64,000 nt of DNA from DATKYQ01 sp964640665. Its GTDB lineage: Bacteria > Myxococcota > B64-G9. The notes below the pieces were generated by a model. That model was not told where the DNA came from. It saw only the letters and a program-made list of their open reading frames with translations, and searched no databases. Below, in pieces: positions 56,538-64,000 of the stretch. A program made the translations under genes and the position numbers. The stretch spans positions 1-64,000 of the forward strand of contig CAZXHT010000010.1 of the NCBI GenBank assembly GCA_964640665.1, read 5' to 3'. The stretch's first letter is position 1. Every line of letters starts with the position of its first letter.

Positions 56538-56657
56538 GTCGGGGCGATGAAAGTGCAAAACTCTTGCCACACGGCCTGCAATTGGCCACAACCATGTAAT
56601 TGTCCGTAAATGAAGGCGTTACAAAGTTGTCCTTCTAAAGGATTGCGGAGCCTGAAC

Positions 56658-56692
56658 GGACCTCGTGTCCGAATTTCGGACACACGAGGTCC
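56658..56692. repeat. imperfect inverted repeat upstream of the HUH gene
   Basis: GGACCTCGTGTCCG at 56658-56671 pairs with CGGACACACGAGGTCC at 56677-56692, leaving a 5-bp AATTT loop and a 2-bp bulge. It lies about 120 bp upstream of the HUH gene's start. Transposases of this family act on REP-type hairpins, so this is a candidate substrate or a remnant of one. Confidence 0.6.
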
Positions 56693-56771
56693 GGACCGGA
56701 TACATAGGTTACGGAATAGACCGGGAACATAGGTAACACTTTAGGGCAAATCAAACGAAATCCATGGCACC

Positions 56772-56809
56772 CTTCCAGCCCTTCCATGCCCTTCCATGCC
56801 CTTCCATGG
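56772..56809. repeat. 10-bp tandem repeat CTTCCATGCC
   Basis: Four near-perfect units: CTTCCAGCC at 56772-56780, CTTCCATGCC at 56781-56790 and 56791-56800, and CTTCCATGG from 56801. They lie between the HUH gene's upstream hairpin and the stop codon at 56816 of the minus-strand gene. A simple repeat that may be polymorphic. Confidence 0.75.
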
Positions 56810-56815
56810 ATTAGG

Positions 56816-57316
56816 TTACCAGTAGAACTTGTAAAGGACGGCGGACTCCTCGAGGCAGTCGTAACAGAAGTCCTTTATCATCGGCAACAACTCCTTGTAG
56901 TGGCCGTGCAGCATGACTACCACCTTGGCCCTTAGCTCCTGCTGCTGCTCGCGAGGCATTTCCTTTATTTCCTGCATGGACAGCATACGACTGACCTGGT
57001 CACTCCCTAGCAGCCTGTCCTTGAAGCCGGCATGGAGGTTTTCGAGCGCCTGCACCGTCTCCGCGCAGTCGCCGGTATGCACCTCGAGGATTTCGCCCAT
57101 GCCGCCCAGGTATTCATCCATGGCCGCCGCCCAGTCGGGCAAGTCTTTCAAGTCTTCGGTGTCTACCATCTTGCCGAGCAGCTTGGCCTTTTCGCCGAGT
57201 GCTTCCGAGATTTTTTCCAACCTGTCGACGTCGAAGGCCGGTTTCGGCCTGGTGAAATGGTAGACACCGTAGCCGATTCCCCCAATTAAGATGACCGCTA
57301 TTACGACGTTTTTCAT
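56816..57316 (-). CDS. membrane-anchored protein of unknown function
   Basis: A 166-residue protein. The start at 57316 follows GGGAGCG. An N-terminal membrane helix (about 3-20, VVIAVILIGGIGYGVYHF) precedes a soluble, acidic, mostly helical domain with cysteines at 84, 152 and 155 (CYDCLEE). It has no recognisable motif. It is probably periplasmic or anchored to the inner membrane. Confidence 0.55.
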   Translation of the reverse strand: MKNVVIAVILIGGIGYGVYHFTRPKPAFDVDRLEKISEALGEKAKLLGKMVDTEDLKDLPDWAAAMDEYLGGMGEILEVHTGDCAETVQALENLHAGFKDRLLGSDQVSRMLSMQEIKEMPREQQQELRAKVVVMLHGHYKELLPMIKDFCYDCLEESAVLYKFYW

Positions 57317-57504
57317 GGTTCGCTCCCAACCCGGTTGATTAAGCCATCTCGATACATTTATTTCTAGGATGTGCAACTTTTAAGCCAGCTATCCCGGATC
57401 TGTACGTGTAGGAAACCACAGTTGTTTTTTCGGGCTGCGTTTGTTAGAAACGGCGTTATTCGCCGCGCGTGGCGAATTGAGACGGACGGAAAGGAGCCTG
57501 CCAA

Positions 57505-58611
57505 TTGAGCACTGATGAAGCACGCCTGCGCCTGATGAGCGGGGAGGCCTGGGATGAGTTCTGCGACACCATCAAGGCGGCCGGGAAGACGATCCTCGAC
57601 GAGAGGGCGCCCGGAGACCCCCTCAACCGCGCGGAAGGATTTCGTTACCTCAGTCGCATTACCCGTGCGGCTCTGGAGGCATTCGTCGAGTACGCCGATC
57701 CGCTGGCGCCGGTCCTGTTTCGCCCGGTGCACGAGACCGCCAAGATGGGGGCCGATAACCCCGATTTCTTCTACCAGTGGGCCTCGATCAGCGGCCGGCA
57801 CGAGTACCGAATTACCGGTGAGCGCGGGACGGTGCACTATCTCGGTCTGGGCACCTATGCCGGGCAGTATGGCGGCGGCGGGCGCTCGGGCAAGACCGGC
57901 TACCTCGAGGGCCGCGATCTGGAGATAGCGCCGGATGGCGGCTTCGAGATAGCCGTTAGCCGTGAAAGGCACCAGGGCAACTGGCTGCCGCTTGCGCCCG
58001 ACAGCTCTTCTCTGATCGTTCGCCAGATGCTCCTCGACCGCCGGCACGAGACCGTCGCCGATCTGCGCATCGAGCGTATCGACGGGGACGGAAAGCCCGG
58101 TCCCCTCACGCCCGAGAGTCTCGAGGCGGGCCTGGGTATGGCCGGCAGGCTGGTCATGGGAGCGGCGGCGATGTTTTCCGGCTGGGCCGGGGATTTCAAG
58201 AAGAAGGTCAACCAACTGCCCGAGTTCGGGCAAGACATAGCGCTGGCCGCCCACGGCGATCCCAACATCTGCTACTATCATGGCTACTGGGAACTGCAGG
58301 CGGACGAAGCGCTGCTGGTCGAGGCCACTCCGCCGGAGTGCGACTACTGGAATTTCCAGCTCAACAACCACTGGATGGAGTCGCTCGATTACCGCTATTA
58401 CCCGATCGCCGTGAACAAGCGCACGGCGAAATACAGGCCCGATGGATCCGTGCGCCTGGTGGTGGCCGGCCGGAACCCGGGTGTCGACAACTGGCTGGAC
58501 ACCACCGGCCACCTTTGCGGCACGATGTGCTTTCGGTGGGTGAGGGCCAAGGCTCATCCGCAGCCAACAACCCGGGTGGTCAAGCTTTCCGGGCTTGCCG
58601 CAGAGGTCTAG
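57505..58611 (+). CDS. DUF1214 domain protein
   Basis: A 368-residue protein. The TTG at 57505 follows AAGGAG, and there is no signal peptide. The C-terminal half has the DUF1214 pattern: HGYWELQADEALLVEATPPECDYWNFQLNNHWMESLDYRYYPIAVNKRTAKYRPDG, then a VRLVVAGRNPG strand and an NWLDTTGH segment. The N-terminal part includes a GTYAGQYGG glycine-rich loop. The biochemical role is unknown. DUF1214 genes often occur with sulfotransferase and SDR genes, as here, which suggests a lipid or steroid-like substrate pathway. The next gene begins 2 bp after its stop. Confidence 0.75.
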   Translation: MSTDEARLRLMSGEAWDEFCDTIKAAGKTILDERAPGDPLNRAEGFRYLSRITRAALEAFVEYADPLAPVLFRPVHETAKMGADNPDFFYQWASISGRHEYRITGERGTVHYLGLGTYAGQYGGGGRSGKTGYLEGRDLEIAPDGGFEIAVSRERHQGNWLPLAPDSSSLIVRQMLLDRRHETVADLRIERIDGDGKPGPLTPESLEAGLGMAGRLVMGAAAMFSGWAGDFKKKVNQLPEFGQDIALAAHGDPNICYYHGYWELQADEALLVEATPPECDYWNFQLNNHWMESLDYRYYPIAVNKRTAKYRPDGSVRLVVAGRNPGVDNWLDTTGHLCGTMCFRWVRAKAHPQPTTRVVKLSGLAAEV

Positions 58612-58613
58612 CT

Positions 58614-59885
58614 GTGAGAACCACTTCGACCGACTACAGCCGGCCGTATCGGCCGTTGCCGGTGCGGCTGGTTAACGGGCTTGGCAGCCTGGCGGGCGAG
58701 ATCGGCCTCAGAGCCGGGCTCGATGCCGAATCCCTGCTGGCGGCGGCCAAAAGAAAAACCGGCCTGCGCGATTTCGGCGATCGGGGATTTTTCGAACGTC
58801 TGCAAATCTTGACGCGGGCGATCAAGAACCATGCCCGGCTGCATCCCCTGGGTCGCCTGATGGCCAGGCAGAACCTGCTGCGCATCCTGGCGAATCGTCT
58901 GCGCCTTACGGATGCATTTGGAAGGGGCCAGAATGGCTGTCTTGAAACAGCTGATCCGGTTTTCATCGTCGGGCTGCAACGCACGGGAACAACCCTTCTG
59001 CATCGCCTGCTGGCCCGCGACCCGGGCTGGCGGCACCTGGAGTCGTGGGAGGCTGTCAACCCGGCGCCGTTGGCGGGAGGTCTTTTTAGCGGCGGCGATC
59101 ACCGTCCACGGGCGGCCGGGGCCGCTCAATTTGTTTTGAGCTACCTGGCCCCTGATTTTACGGCTATTCATCCGGTTGCCGCACGGGAGCCCGAGGAGGA
59201 CTGCCTGCTGTTCGACTACGATCTTCACGGCACGGTTCCCGAGGCGCTCTGGCGGGTTCCCGGCTTCTCGACTTGGCTCGAGCGCCAAGATCACACCGCC
59301 GCCTACTGTTACTACTCCAAGATCCTTTCCTATTTACGGCATCGGCGGCCCGGCGGGCGCTGGCTTCTGAAGACACCCCAGCACCTCGAGCAGCTATGTT
59401 CTTTGTTCGCGGTCTTTCCCGGCGCGCGCCTGATCCAGATTCATCGCGACCCGCTGCGGACCATGGCTTCGTTCTGCTCGATGATGGCGCACAGCCGCGG
59501 AGTGTTCAGCGACCAGGTGGATCCCGAGGACATCGGCCGGCACTGGTTTGCCAAGGCCAAAAGGATGATCGCACGCTCGATGGCCGAAAGGATTGTCCGC
59601 GGCGAGGAGGCTTTTCTGGACGTTTCGTACTACGATCTCACCGCTGACGCGCTCGGAACCGCTCGGCGTATCTACGACTGGCTGGGGATCGAGCTTTCTA
59701 CAGGCGCCGCGGAGCGCATGCGGAGTTACCTGCTACACAACCCGCAACACAAGCTCGGACGGCACCTTTATCGCCTGGCCGATTTCGGCCTGGAGCAGTC
59801 AGACGTCGAGTCGGCCTTTGCGGACTATCGGCTCCGATTTTCAATTCCACACGAAGATAGCGCGGGCATTGGGAGGACATCGTGA
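58614..59885 (+). CDS. sulfotransferase-family protein
   Basis: A 423-residue protein. The GTG at 58614 follows AGAGG and comes 2 bp after the DUF1214 stop. The 5'-phosphosulfate loop is VFIVGLQRTGTTLLHRLL (P-loop-like, near residue 120), and the 3'-phosphate motif is RLIQIHRDPLRTMASFCSM (near 275). The family adds sulfate from PAPS to hydroxyls of lipids or sugars; many members with this layout work on lipids. The acceptor is unknown. It is the middle gene of the DUF1214-sulfotransferase-SDR operon and overlaps the next gene by 4 bp. Confidence 0.8.
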   Translation: MRTTSTDYSRPYRPLPVRLVNGLGSLAGEIGLRAGLDAESLLAAAKRKTGLRDFGDRGFFERLQILTRAIKNHARLHPLGRLMARQNLLRILANRLRLTDAFGRGQNGCLETADPVFIVGLQRTGTTLLHRLLARDPGWRHLESWEAVNPAPLAGGLFSGGDHRPRAAGAAQFVLSYLAPDFTAIHPVAAREPEEDCLLFDYDLHGTVPEALWRVPGFSTWLERQDHTAAYCYYSKILSYLRHRRPGGRWLLKTPQHLEQLCSLFAVFPGARLIQIHRDPLRTMASFCSMMAHSRGVFSDQVDPEDIGRHWFAKAKRMIARSMAERIVRGEEAFLDVSYYDLTADALGTARRIYDWLGIELSTGAAERMRSYLLHNPQHKLGRHLYRLADFGLEQSDVESAFADYRLRFSIPHEDSAGIGRTS

Positions 59886-60763
59886 ACGGCTTGACGCGCC
59901 TGGACGGCAAGGTCTGCCTGGTTACCGGCGCCACCAGCGGGCACGGCCGGGCGCTGGCCCGAGGGTTAGCCGGACTGGGAGCCGAAGTAGTCCTGCTGGG
60001 TCGAGATGCTGAGCGCTGCCTGGACGTGCAGCGGCAGATCGAGCGTGACGGCGGCCCGCGGCCTCGCATTCTGGTGTGCGACCTTGCCTCGCGGCGCGAG
60101 ATAGAACGGGCGGCCGCAGAGTTCATCTCATGGGACAGGCCGCTGCACGTACTTGTCAACAACGCCGGGGTAGTAAACCGGGATAGGCGACTGACGATCG
60201 ATGGCGTTGAAGAAACTTTCGCCGTCAACTACCTGGCAGCTTTTCAGCTCAGTCTTCTGCTGCTTGAGCGCCTGCGCTCCAGCGCACCTGCCAGGATTGT
60301 AAACGTAGCTTCCGACATGCACAAAATTGTGTCGCTCGATCTCGACAGTCTCGCGTTGAGCCGCGGCTATTCCTGGTGGAAGGCCTACAGTCGCTCGAAG
60401 CTGGCCCTGGTCTATCTCACACTTGAACTGTCTCGGCGCCTGCGTGGCGAGGGTCTGACGGTGAACGCCGTCGATCCCGGACCCGTGGCCTCGAACATCG
60501 CCATGAACAACGAAGGCCGGCTGGTCGGCCTGGCCGGGCTGATGATCCGCCGTTTTTTCCCGAGTCCCGGGCGGGCGGCGAAAACGGCGCTCTTCCTGGC
60601 AGCCGCGCCCGAGCTTGTCGACGTTAGCGGAGGATACTTCAAGTATCACAAGAAGCGCAGTCCGCGCATCGACAAGCGCGATCCGCAGCTTGGCAACAAA
60701 TTGTGGGATGTAAGCGTCCGCCTGACAGGCGTCGATATGCCACGATTGACAAGGGGTCGATAG
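59882..60763 (+). CDS. short-chain dehydrogenase/reductase
   Basis: A 293-residue classical SDR with GTG at 59882 overlapping the upstream stop. The NAD(P) motif TGATSGHG is near residues 15-22, NNAG is near 92, and the catalytic Ser and YSRSK follow at about 143 and 164-168 (Tyr and Lys). The layout resembles retinol dehydrogenase-like SDRs acting on hydrophobic alcohols or ketones. With the sulfotransferase and DUF1214 protein it suggests an oxidation and sulfation route for a lipid or steroid-like compound. That is inference from context. Confidence 0.85.
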   Translation: MNGLTRLDGKVCLVTGATSGHGRALARGLAGLGAEVVLLGRDAERCLDVQRQIERDGGPRPRILVCDLASRREIERAAAEFISWDRPLHVLVNNAGVVNRDRRLTIDGVEETFAVNYLAAFQLSLLLLERLRSSAPARIVNVASDMHKIVSLDLDSLALSRGYSWWKAYSRSKLALVYLTLELSRRLRGEGLTVNAVDPGPVASNIAMNNEGRLVGLAGLMIRRFFPSPGRAAKTALFLAAAPELVDVSGGYFKYHKKRSPRIDKRDPQLGNKLWDVSVRLTGVDMPRLTRGR

Positions 60764-60819
60764 GTGGACAATATTGCCACGTGACTCGAAGCGGACCGGC
60801 GGGAGGAGAGGGCGGATTC

Positions 60820-62520
60820 ATGGCAGACAGCGCAGTACAACCGGGCACGGACTTCATCCGCGCCATCGTAAGCCAGGACATCGAAAGCGGCAAACACGCT
60901 GGGCGGGTTCAGACCCGTTTTCCGCCCGAACCCAACGGCTATTTGCATATCGGCCACGCCAAGTCTATCTGCCTCAACTTCGGCGTGGCGGCCGAGTTCG
61001 GCGGCAGGTGCAACCTGCGCTTCGACGACACCAACCCGACCAAAGAGGACGTCGAGTACACGGATTCGATAAGAGAAGACGTACGCTGGCTGGGCTTCGA
61101 CTGGGAAGACCGCGAGTACTACGCCTCGGACTATTTCGAGAAGCTCTACGAGTTCGCCGAGAGGCTGATCAATAAGGGCCTGGCCTACGTCTGCGATCTG
61201 AGCGCCGAAGAGATTCGCGATTTCCGAGGCACGCTGAAGGAGCCCGGCCGCAACAGCCCTTTCCGTGAGCGCGGTGTCGAAGAAAACCTCGATCTGTTCA
61301 GGCGCATGAGGGCCGGCGAGTTCGAAGAGGGCTCGCGGGTGCTGCGGGCCAAAATAGACATGGCCTCAGCGAACATCGTCATGCGCGATCCGACCCTGTA
61401 TCGCATCCGCCGTGAGGCGCACCAGCGCACCGGGGAAGCCTGGTGCATCTACCCGATGTACGACTTCGCCCACTGCCTGTCGGACGCCATCGAGGATGTC
61501 ACCCATTCGCTGTGCACGCTGGAGTTCGAGAACAACCGCGAGCTTTACGACTGGATAGTCGATGCGGTGGAGCCTCCCGGAAAACCGCGCCAGATAGAGT
61601 TTGCACGCCTGAATCTCAGCTTCACGGTGCTGAGCAAACGCAAGCTGTTGCAGCTTGTCGAAAAAGGCAATGTCTCGGGCTGGGACGACCCACGCATGCC
61701 CAGCCTGTCGGGGCTGCGCCGCCGGGGCTACACTCCCGAGTCGATTCGTAAGTTCTGCGAACGCATCGGGGTGGCCAAGCGGGACAGCGTGGTCGACGTG
61801 GCCCTGCTGGAGTACAGTATCCGCGACGATCTCAATTTCAGCGCCCCCCGGCGCATGTGCGTCCTGCGCCCGTTGAAAGTGGTGATCGACAATTACCCCG
61901 AGGGCAAGGTCGAACAGTTCGAGGCCCCCAACCTGCCCGACGATCCCGACAAGATGGGCTCGCGCAAGATTCCATTCTCGCGCGAGATTTTCATCGAACG
62001 CACCGACTTCATGGAGGACCCGCCGCGCAAGTTCTTCAGGTTGGCGCCGGGCCGCGAGGTGCGCCTGCGCTGGGCCTACTTCATCAAGTGCGAGAGCGTG
62101 GTTACCGACGAGCAAACCGGCGAGGTAACCGAGTTGCATTGCAGCTATGATCCGGCCACCCGGGGCGGAGACTCTCCGGACGGGCGCAAGGTGAAGGGAA
62201 CCATCCACTGGGTCTCGGCCGGGCACGCGTTGGCGGCACAGGTGCGGCTTTACGATCGGCTCTTTTTAAACGAGCGCCCGGGCGCGGCCAAGGGATCCAG
62301 CTTTATAGACGATCTCAACCCCGCCTCGCTCGAGGTGCTTGACGACTGCCGCGTCGAGCCCAGCCTGGCAGCCGCACAGCCGGCCGGCCGCTGCCAGTTC
62401 GAGCGGCAGGGATATTTCATACTCGATACCGTGGACTCCCGGCCCGACAGGCCGGTCTTCAATCGCATCGTGCCGCTGCGTGACAGTTGGGCGAAGCTAG
62501 TGAAGAAGGGCAAGGCGTAA
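60820..62520 (+). CDS. glnS: glutaminyl-tRNA synthetase
   Basis: A 566-residue class I synthetase that charges tRNA-Gln directly. The ATG at 60820 follows GGGAGGAGAG. The HIGH motif is at 43-46 (PNGYLHIGHAKS), and the KMSKS-equivalent reads VLSKRKL (270-276). Other GlnRS hallmarks are RFDDTNPTKE, LYEFAERLINKGLAYVCD, and a C-terminal beta-barrel region after residue 340. The presence of GlnRS is consistent with proteobacteria and some other lineages that do not rely only on the GatCAB route. The next gene begins 7 bp downstream. Confidence 0.93.
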   Translation: MADSAVQPGTDFIRAIVSQDIESGKHAGRVQTRFPPEPNGYLHIGHAKSICLNFGVAAEFGGRCNLRFDDTNPTKEDVEYTDSIREDVRWLGFDWEDREYYASDYFEKLYEFAERLINKGLAYVCDLSAEEIRDFRGTLKEPGRNSPFRERGVEENLDLFRRMRAGEFEEGSRVLRAKIDMASANIVMRDPTLYRIRREAHQRTGEAWCIYPMYDFAHCLSDAIEDVTHSLCTLEFENNRELYDWIVDAVEPPGKPRQIEFARLNLSFTVLSKRKLLQLVEKGNVSGWDDPRMPSLSGLRRRGYTPESIRKFCERIGVAKRDSVVDVALLEYSIRDDLNFSAPRRMCVLRPLKVVIDNYPEGKVEQFEAPNLPDDPDKMGSRKIPFSREIFIERTDFMEDPPRKFFRLAPGREVRLRWAYFIKCESVVTDEQTGEVTELHCSYDPATRGGDSPDGRKVKGTIHWVSAGHALAAQVRLYDRLFLNERPGAAKGSSFIDDLNPASLEVLDDCRVEPSLAAAQPAGRCQFERQGYFILDTVDSRPDRPVFNRIVPLRDSWAKLVKKGKA

Positions 62521-62527
62521 GGCCGGC

Positions 62528-64000
62528 ATGAATATTGTCATCCCTGTAATGGCGGCGCTGCTTTGCGCAATGCCGGCTTGCGATCAAAAACCTGATCACA
62601 GCCGACAGCAAACGGATACCGCTCGGGCGACGGCGCCCGAGCCGCAGTTGGTCTATTATCCCGCCAGCGGGGAAAAACAGACTCCAGCCACCGATCTGGC
62701 GCAAATTCGCACCAGCGGCGTGTTGCGCTTCCTGTACGTGCGAGAGCCCGAGGCGCAGCTACCGCGCGAGGGGGGCGAGCTGGTCGAGAGCCTTCGCCGG
62801 GCGGGCGCTCTGGCCGAGAGCCTGAGTCTCGAGGCGCGCTTTGTAAGAGTCGATCACCCGTCAGATCTCTTCGCGGCTCTGAGGGCGGGACGCGGCGAGA
62901 TTGTCGGCACTTTCATGCGCCCGGCGGATGATGTCGAAGGCGTCACGTTCACGACACCCATGGTGCACGTAAAACAACTGCTGGTCACGCGCCGCGGAGA
63001 TGGCAATGCGCCACGCCGCCTCGATCGCCTGGAGCGATACAAGATTTTCATGGCGGACACTTCGGGCACGACGGCGACCGTCTCGCGCATCGAAAAGATC
63101 CTTGGTCAGAAGCTGGATCTGGTAAGGCTGGGCGGCGACCTGGACGCCGGGGATATTCTCGACGGCGTTGGTTCGGGGCGTTACCGTTTGACAATCGCCA
63201 GGTCGGATCAGGTTACCGAGTACCTGGCCTACCGTGACGATGTCGAAGAAGGCTTCGTCCTCGAGGACAGGGTGCCACTGGCCTGGGCGGTCAGGAGCAA
63301 CGCTCCGGAGCTGCTCGATGCGCTAAACGGATTCGTCTACCAGTACGCCCTGACGACACACCTCAGGCGGCAATTCGGGGGGGACCTGACGGAAATCCGC
63401 AAGCACAACGTGCTGCGCGTGGCCATGCTGAACAACTCGGTGGCCTACTACATCTACCGTGGACAGGAAGTGGGTTTCCAGTTCGAGTTGGCCGAGCTTC
63501 TCAGTCGCCGCCTGGCGGTGCGCCTGGAGATAGTCATCCCCGCACGCCCCAAGGACACCACCCGCATGCTTGTCGAGAACCGGGCCGACCTGGCGATCGT
63601 CTCACCGTCGAGAGACGATCCTTACCGCGAGCAGATCTCCTACTCGTTGCCGTTCCACTATTCCGACCAGGTGCTCGTGCAGCCGAAGGGGGAGCGGCCC
63701 ATCTCGGAAGCGGCGCAGCTCATGTACCGCGAGGTGCACGTGCGCCGTTCGTCACAGTATTTTCGCACCTTGCAGACCGCGGCTTGGATCATTCCCGGCT
63801 TGCGAATCGTCGAGTCACCCGAGGATCTCGAGACCGAGGATCTGATCGACCGGGTGGGCAAGAAAGAGATCCCCCTGACAATGGCCAACTCGGTGTTGCT
63901 GGGCAGCGAGTTGAACTTCTCAGACGACGTACAGGGAACGCTGGTGCTGGCGCGCAACATGCCGCTGGTTTTCGCGGTCAGGCGCGAGTCGCCCGGGCTG
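62528..64000 (+). CDS. double solute-binding-domain lipoprotein, MltF-like, cut at the window edge
   Basis: The frame from ATG 62528 stays open for 491 codons to the window end. The signal peptide ends in MPAC (Cys18). Two bacterial type-3 solute-binding (SBP_bac_3) segments are visible: QIRTSGVLRFLYVREPEAQLP…, near residues 58-75, and NVLRVAMLNNSVAYYIYRGQEVGFQFELAELLSRRLAVRLEI, near 297-340. The second starts with the typical L-R-V-A opening and GFQFELAELL helix. Similar double-domain proteins include membrane-bound lytic transglycosylase MltF, which has a C-terminal transglycosylase domain; that part, if present, lies outside the window. It is translated 7 bp after glnS. Confidence 0.7.
   Translation, partial: MNIVIPVMAALLCAMPACDQKPDHSRQQTDTARATAPEPQLVYYPASGEKQTPATDLAQIRTSGVLRFLYVREPEAQLPREGGELVESLRRAGALAESLSLEARFVRVDHPSDLFAALRAGRGEIVGTFMRPADDVEGVTFTTPMVHVKQLLVTRRGDGNAPRRLDRLERYKIFMADTSGTTATVSRIEKILGQKLDLVRLGGDLDAGDILDGVGSGRYRLTIARSDQVTEYLAYRDDVEEGFVLEDRVPLAWAVRSNAPELLDALNGFVYQYALTTHLRRQFGGDLTEIRKHNVLRVAMLNNSVAYYIYRGQEVGFQFELAELLSRRLAVRLEIVIPARPKDTTRMLVENRADLAIVSPSRDDPYREQISYSLPFHYSDQVLVQPKGERPISEAAQLMYREVHVRRSSQYFRTLQTAAWIIPGLRIVESPEDLETEDLIDRVGKKEIPLTMANSVLLGSELNFSDDVQGTLVLARNMPLVFAVRRESPGL

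Noticed and set aside
57364..58557. Long minus-strand frame opposite the DUF1214 gene
   Set aside because: It has no start signal or domain and mirrors the codon structure of the plus-strand gene, so it is a shadow.

Overview
The window looks like part of a GC-rich genome of an uncultured Myxococcota or 'Deltaproteobacteria'-like bacterium, probably a metagenome assembly because it contains a 100-N scaffold gap (25253-25352). The lineage guess rests on style rather than a marker gene. Several large secreted lipoproteins carry Asp/Gly-rich linkers after the lipobox, or cysteine-rich repeat arrays. One glycosidase-like protein ends in a MYXO-CTERM-like Cys-Gly cluster, hydrophobic helix and Arg tail. 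There are also FG-GAP/VCBS calcium-type repeats, a Fic protein, a CHASE2 adenylate cyclase and a PilZ coiled-coil protein. No rRNA, tRNA, CRISPR array or prophage was found.

Layout. 1-8.2 kb: an unknown protein, a secreted alpha/beta hydrolase lipoprotein with an exported partner, DUF4019 and PaaI-thioesterase proteins, a single-HKD phospholipase-D-like protein, 6-phosphogluconate dehydrogenase and a TerB-like protein. 8.4-20.9 kb is a surface-protein region: two related Cys-rich lipoproteins (8409, 18250), a GH51-like glycosidase with a sorting tail, a GLG1-type Cys-rich protein, a predicted outer-membrane barrel and a GDPD-like lipoprotein with altered active-site residues. 21-24.5 kb: a NahK-like kinase, and a lipoprotein gene lying between two copies of a 58-bp direct repeat.

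24.6-27.3 kb is a purine cluster: purN followed by purH split into separate IMP cyclohydrolase and AICAR transformylase genes. 27.4-30.6 kb: a FecR-like lipoprotein translationally coupled to a CHASE2-adenylate cyclase. 30.7-37.2 kb: a Fic-HTH protein followed by iterons, a small lipoprotein, an overlapping VanW-methyltransferase-exported protein operon, and a convergent GT-C type membrane protein. 37.3-45.8 kb: a 1,817-residue Cys-rich lipoprotein and a PilZ-TPR-coiled-coil protein.

45.9-51.3 kb: the panE-panB pantothenate pair with an SH3-domain secreted protein on the minus strand, and a GT2-GT-C glycosyltransferase pair on the plus strand. 51.3-54.9 kb holds the most striking gene, a 1,201-residue fusion of serine hydroxymethyltransferase, a degenerate GcvT-like domain and an apparently intact GcvT (aminomethyltransferase) domain. 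It joins the two enzymes that exchange one-carbon units between glycine, serine and tetrahydrofolate. 55-57.3 kb: an HUH (REP-associated type) transposase-like gene with hairpins and short repeats around it, and a membrane-anchored protein. 57.5-64 kb: a DUF1214-sulfotransferase-SDR operon, glnS, and a double solute-binding-domain lipoprotein (MltF-like) that runs off the right edge.

Most functional calls rest on motifs and domain architecture read by eye. No database search was run.
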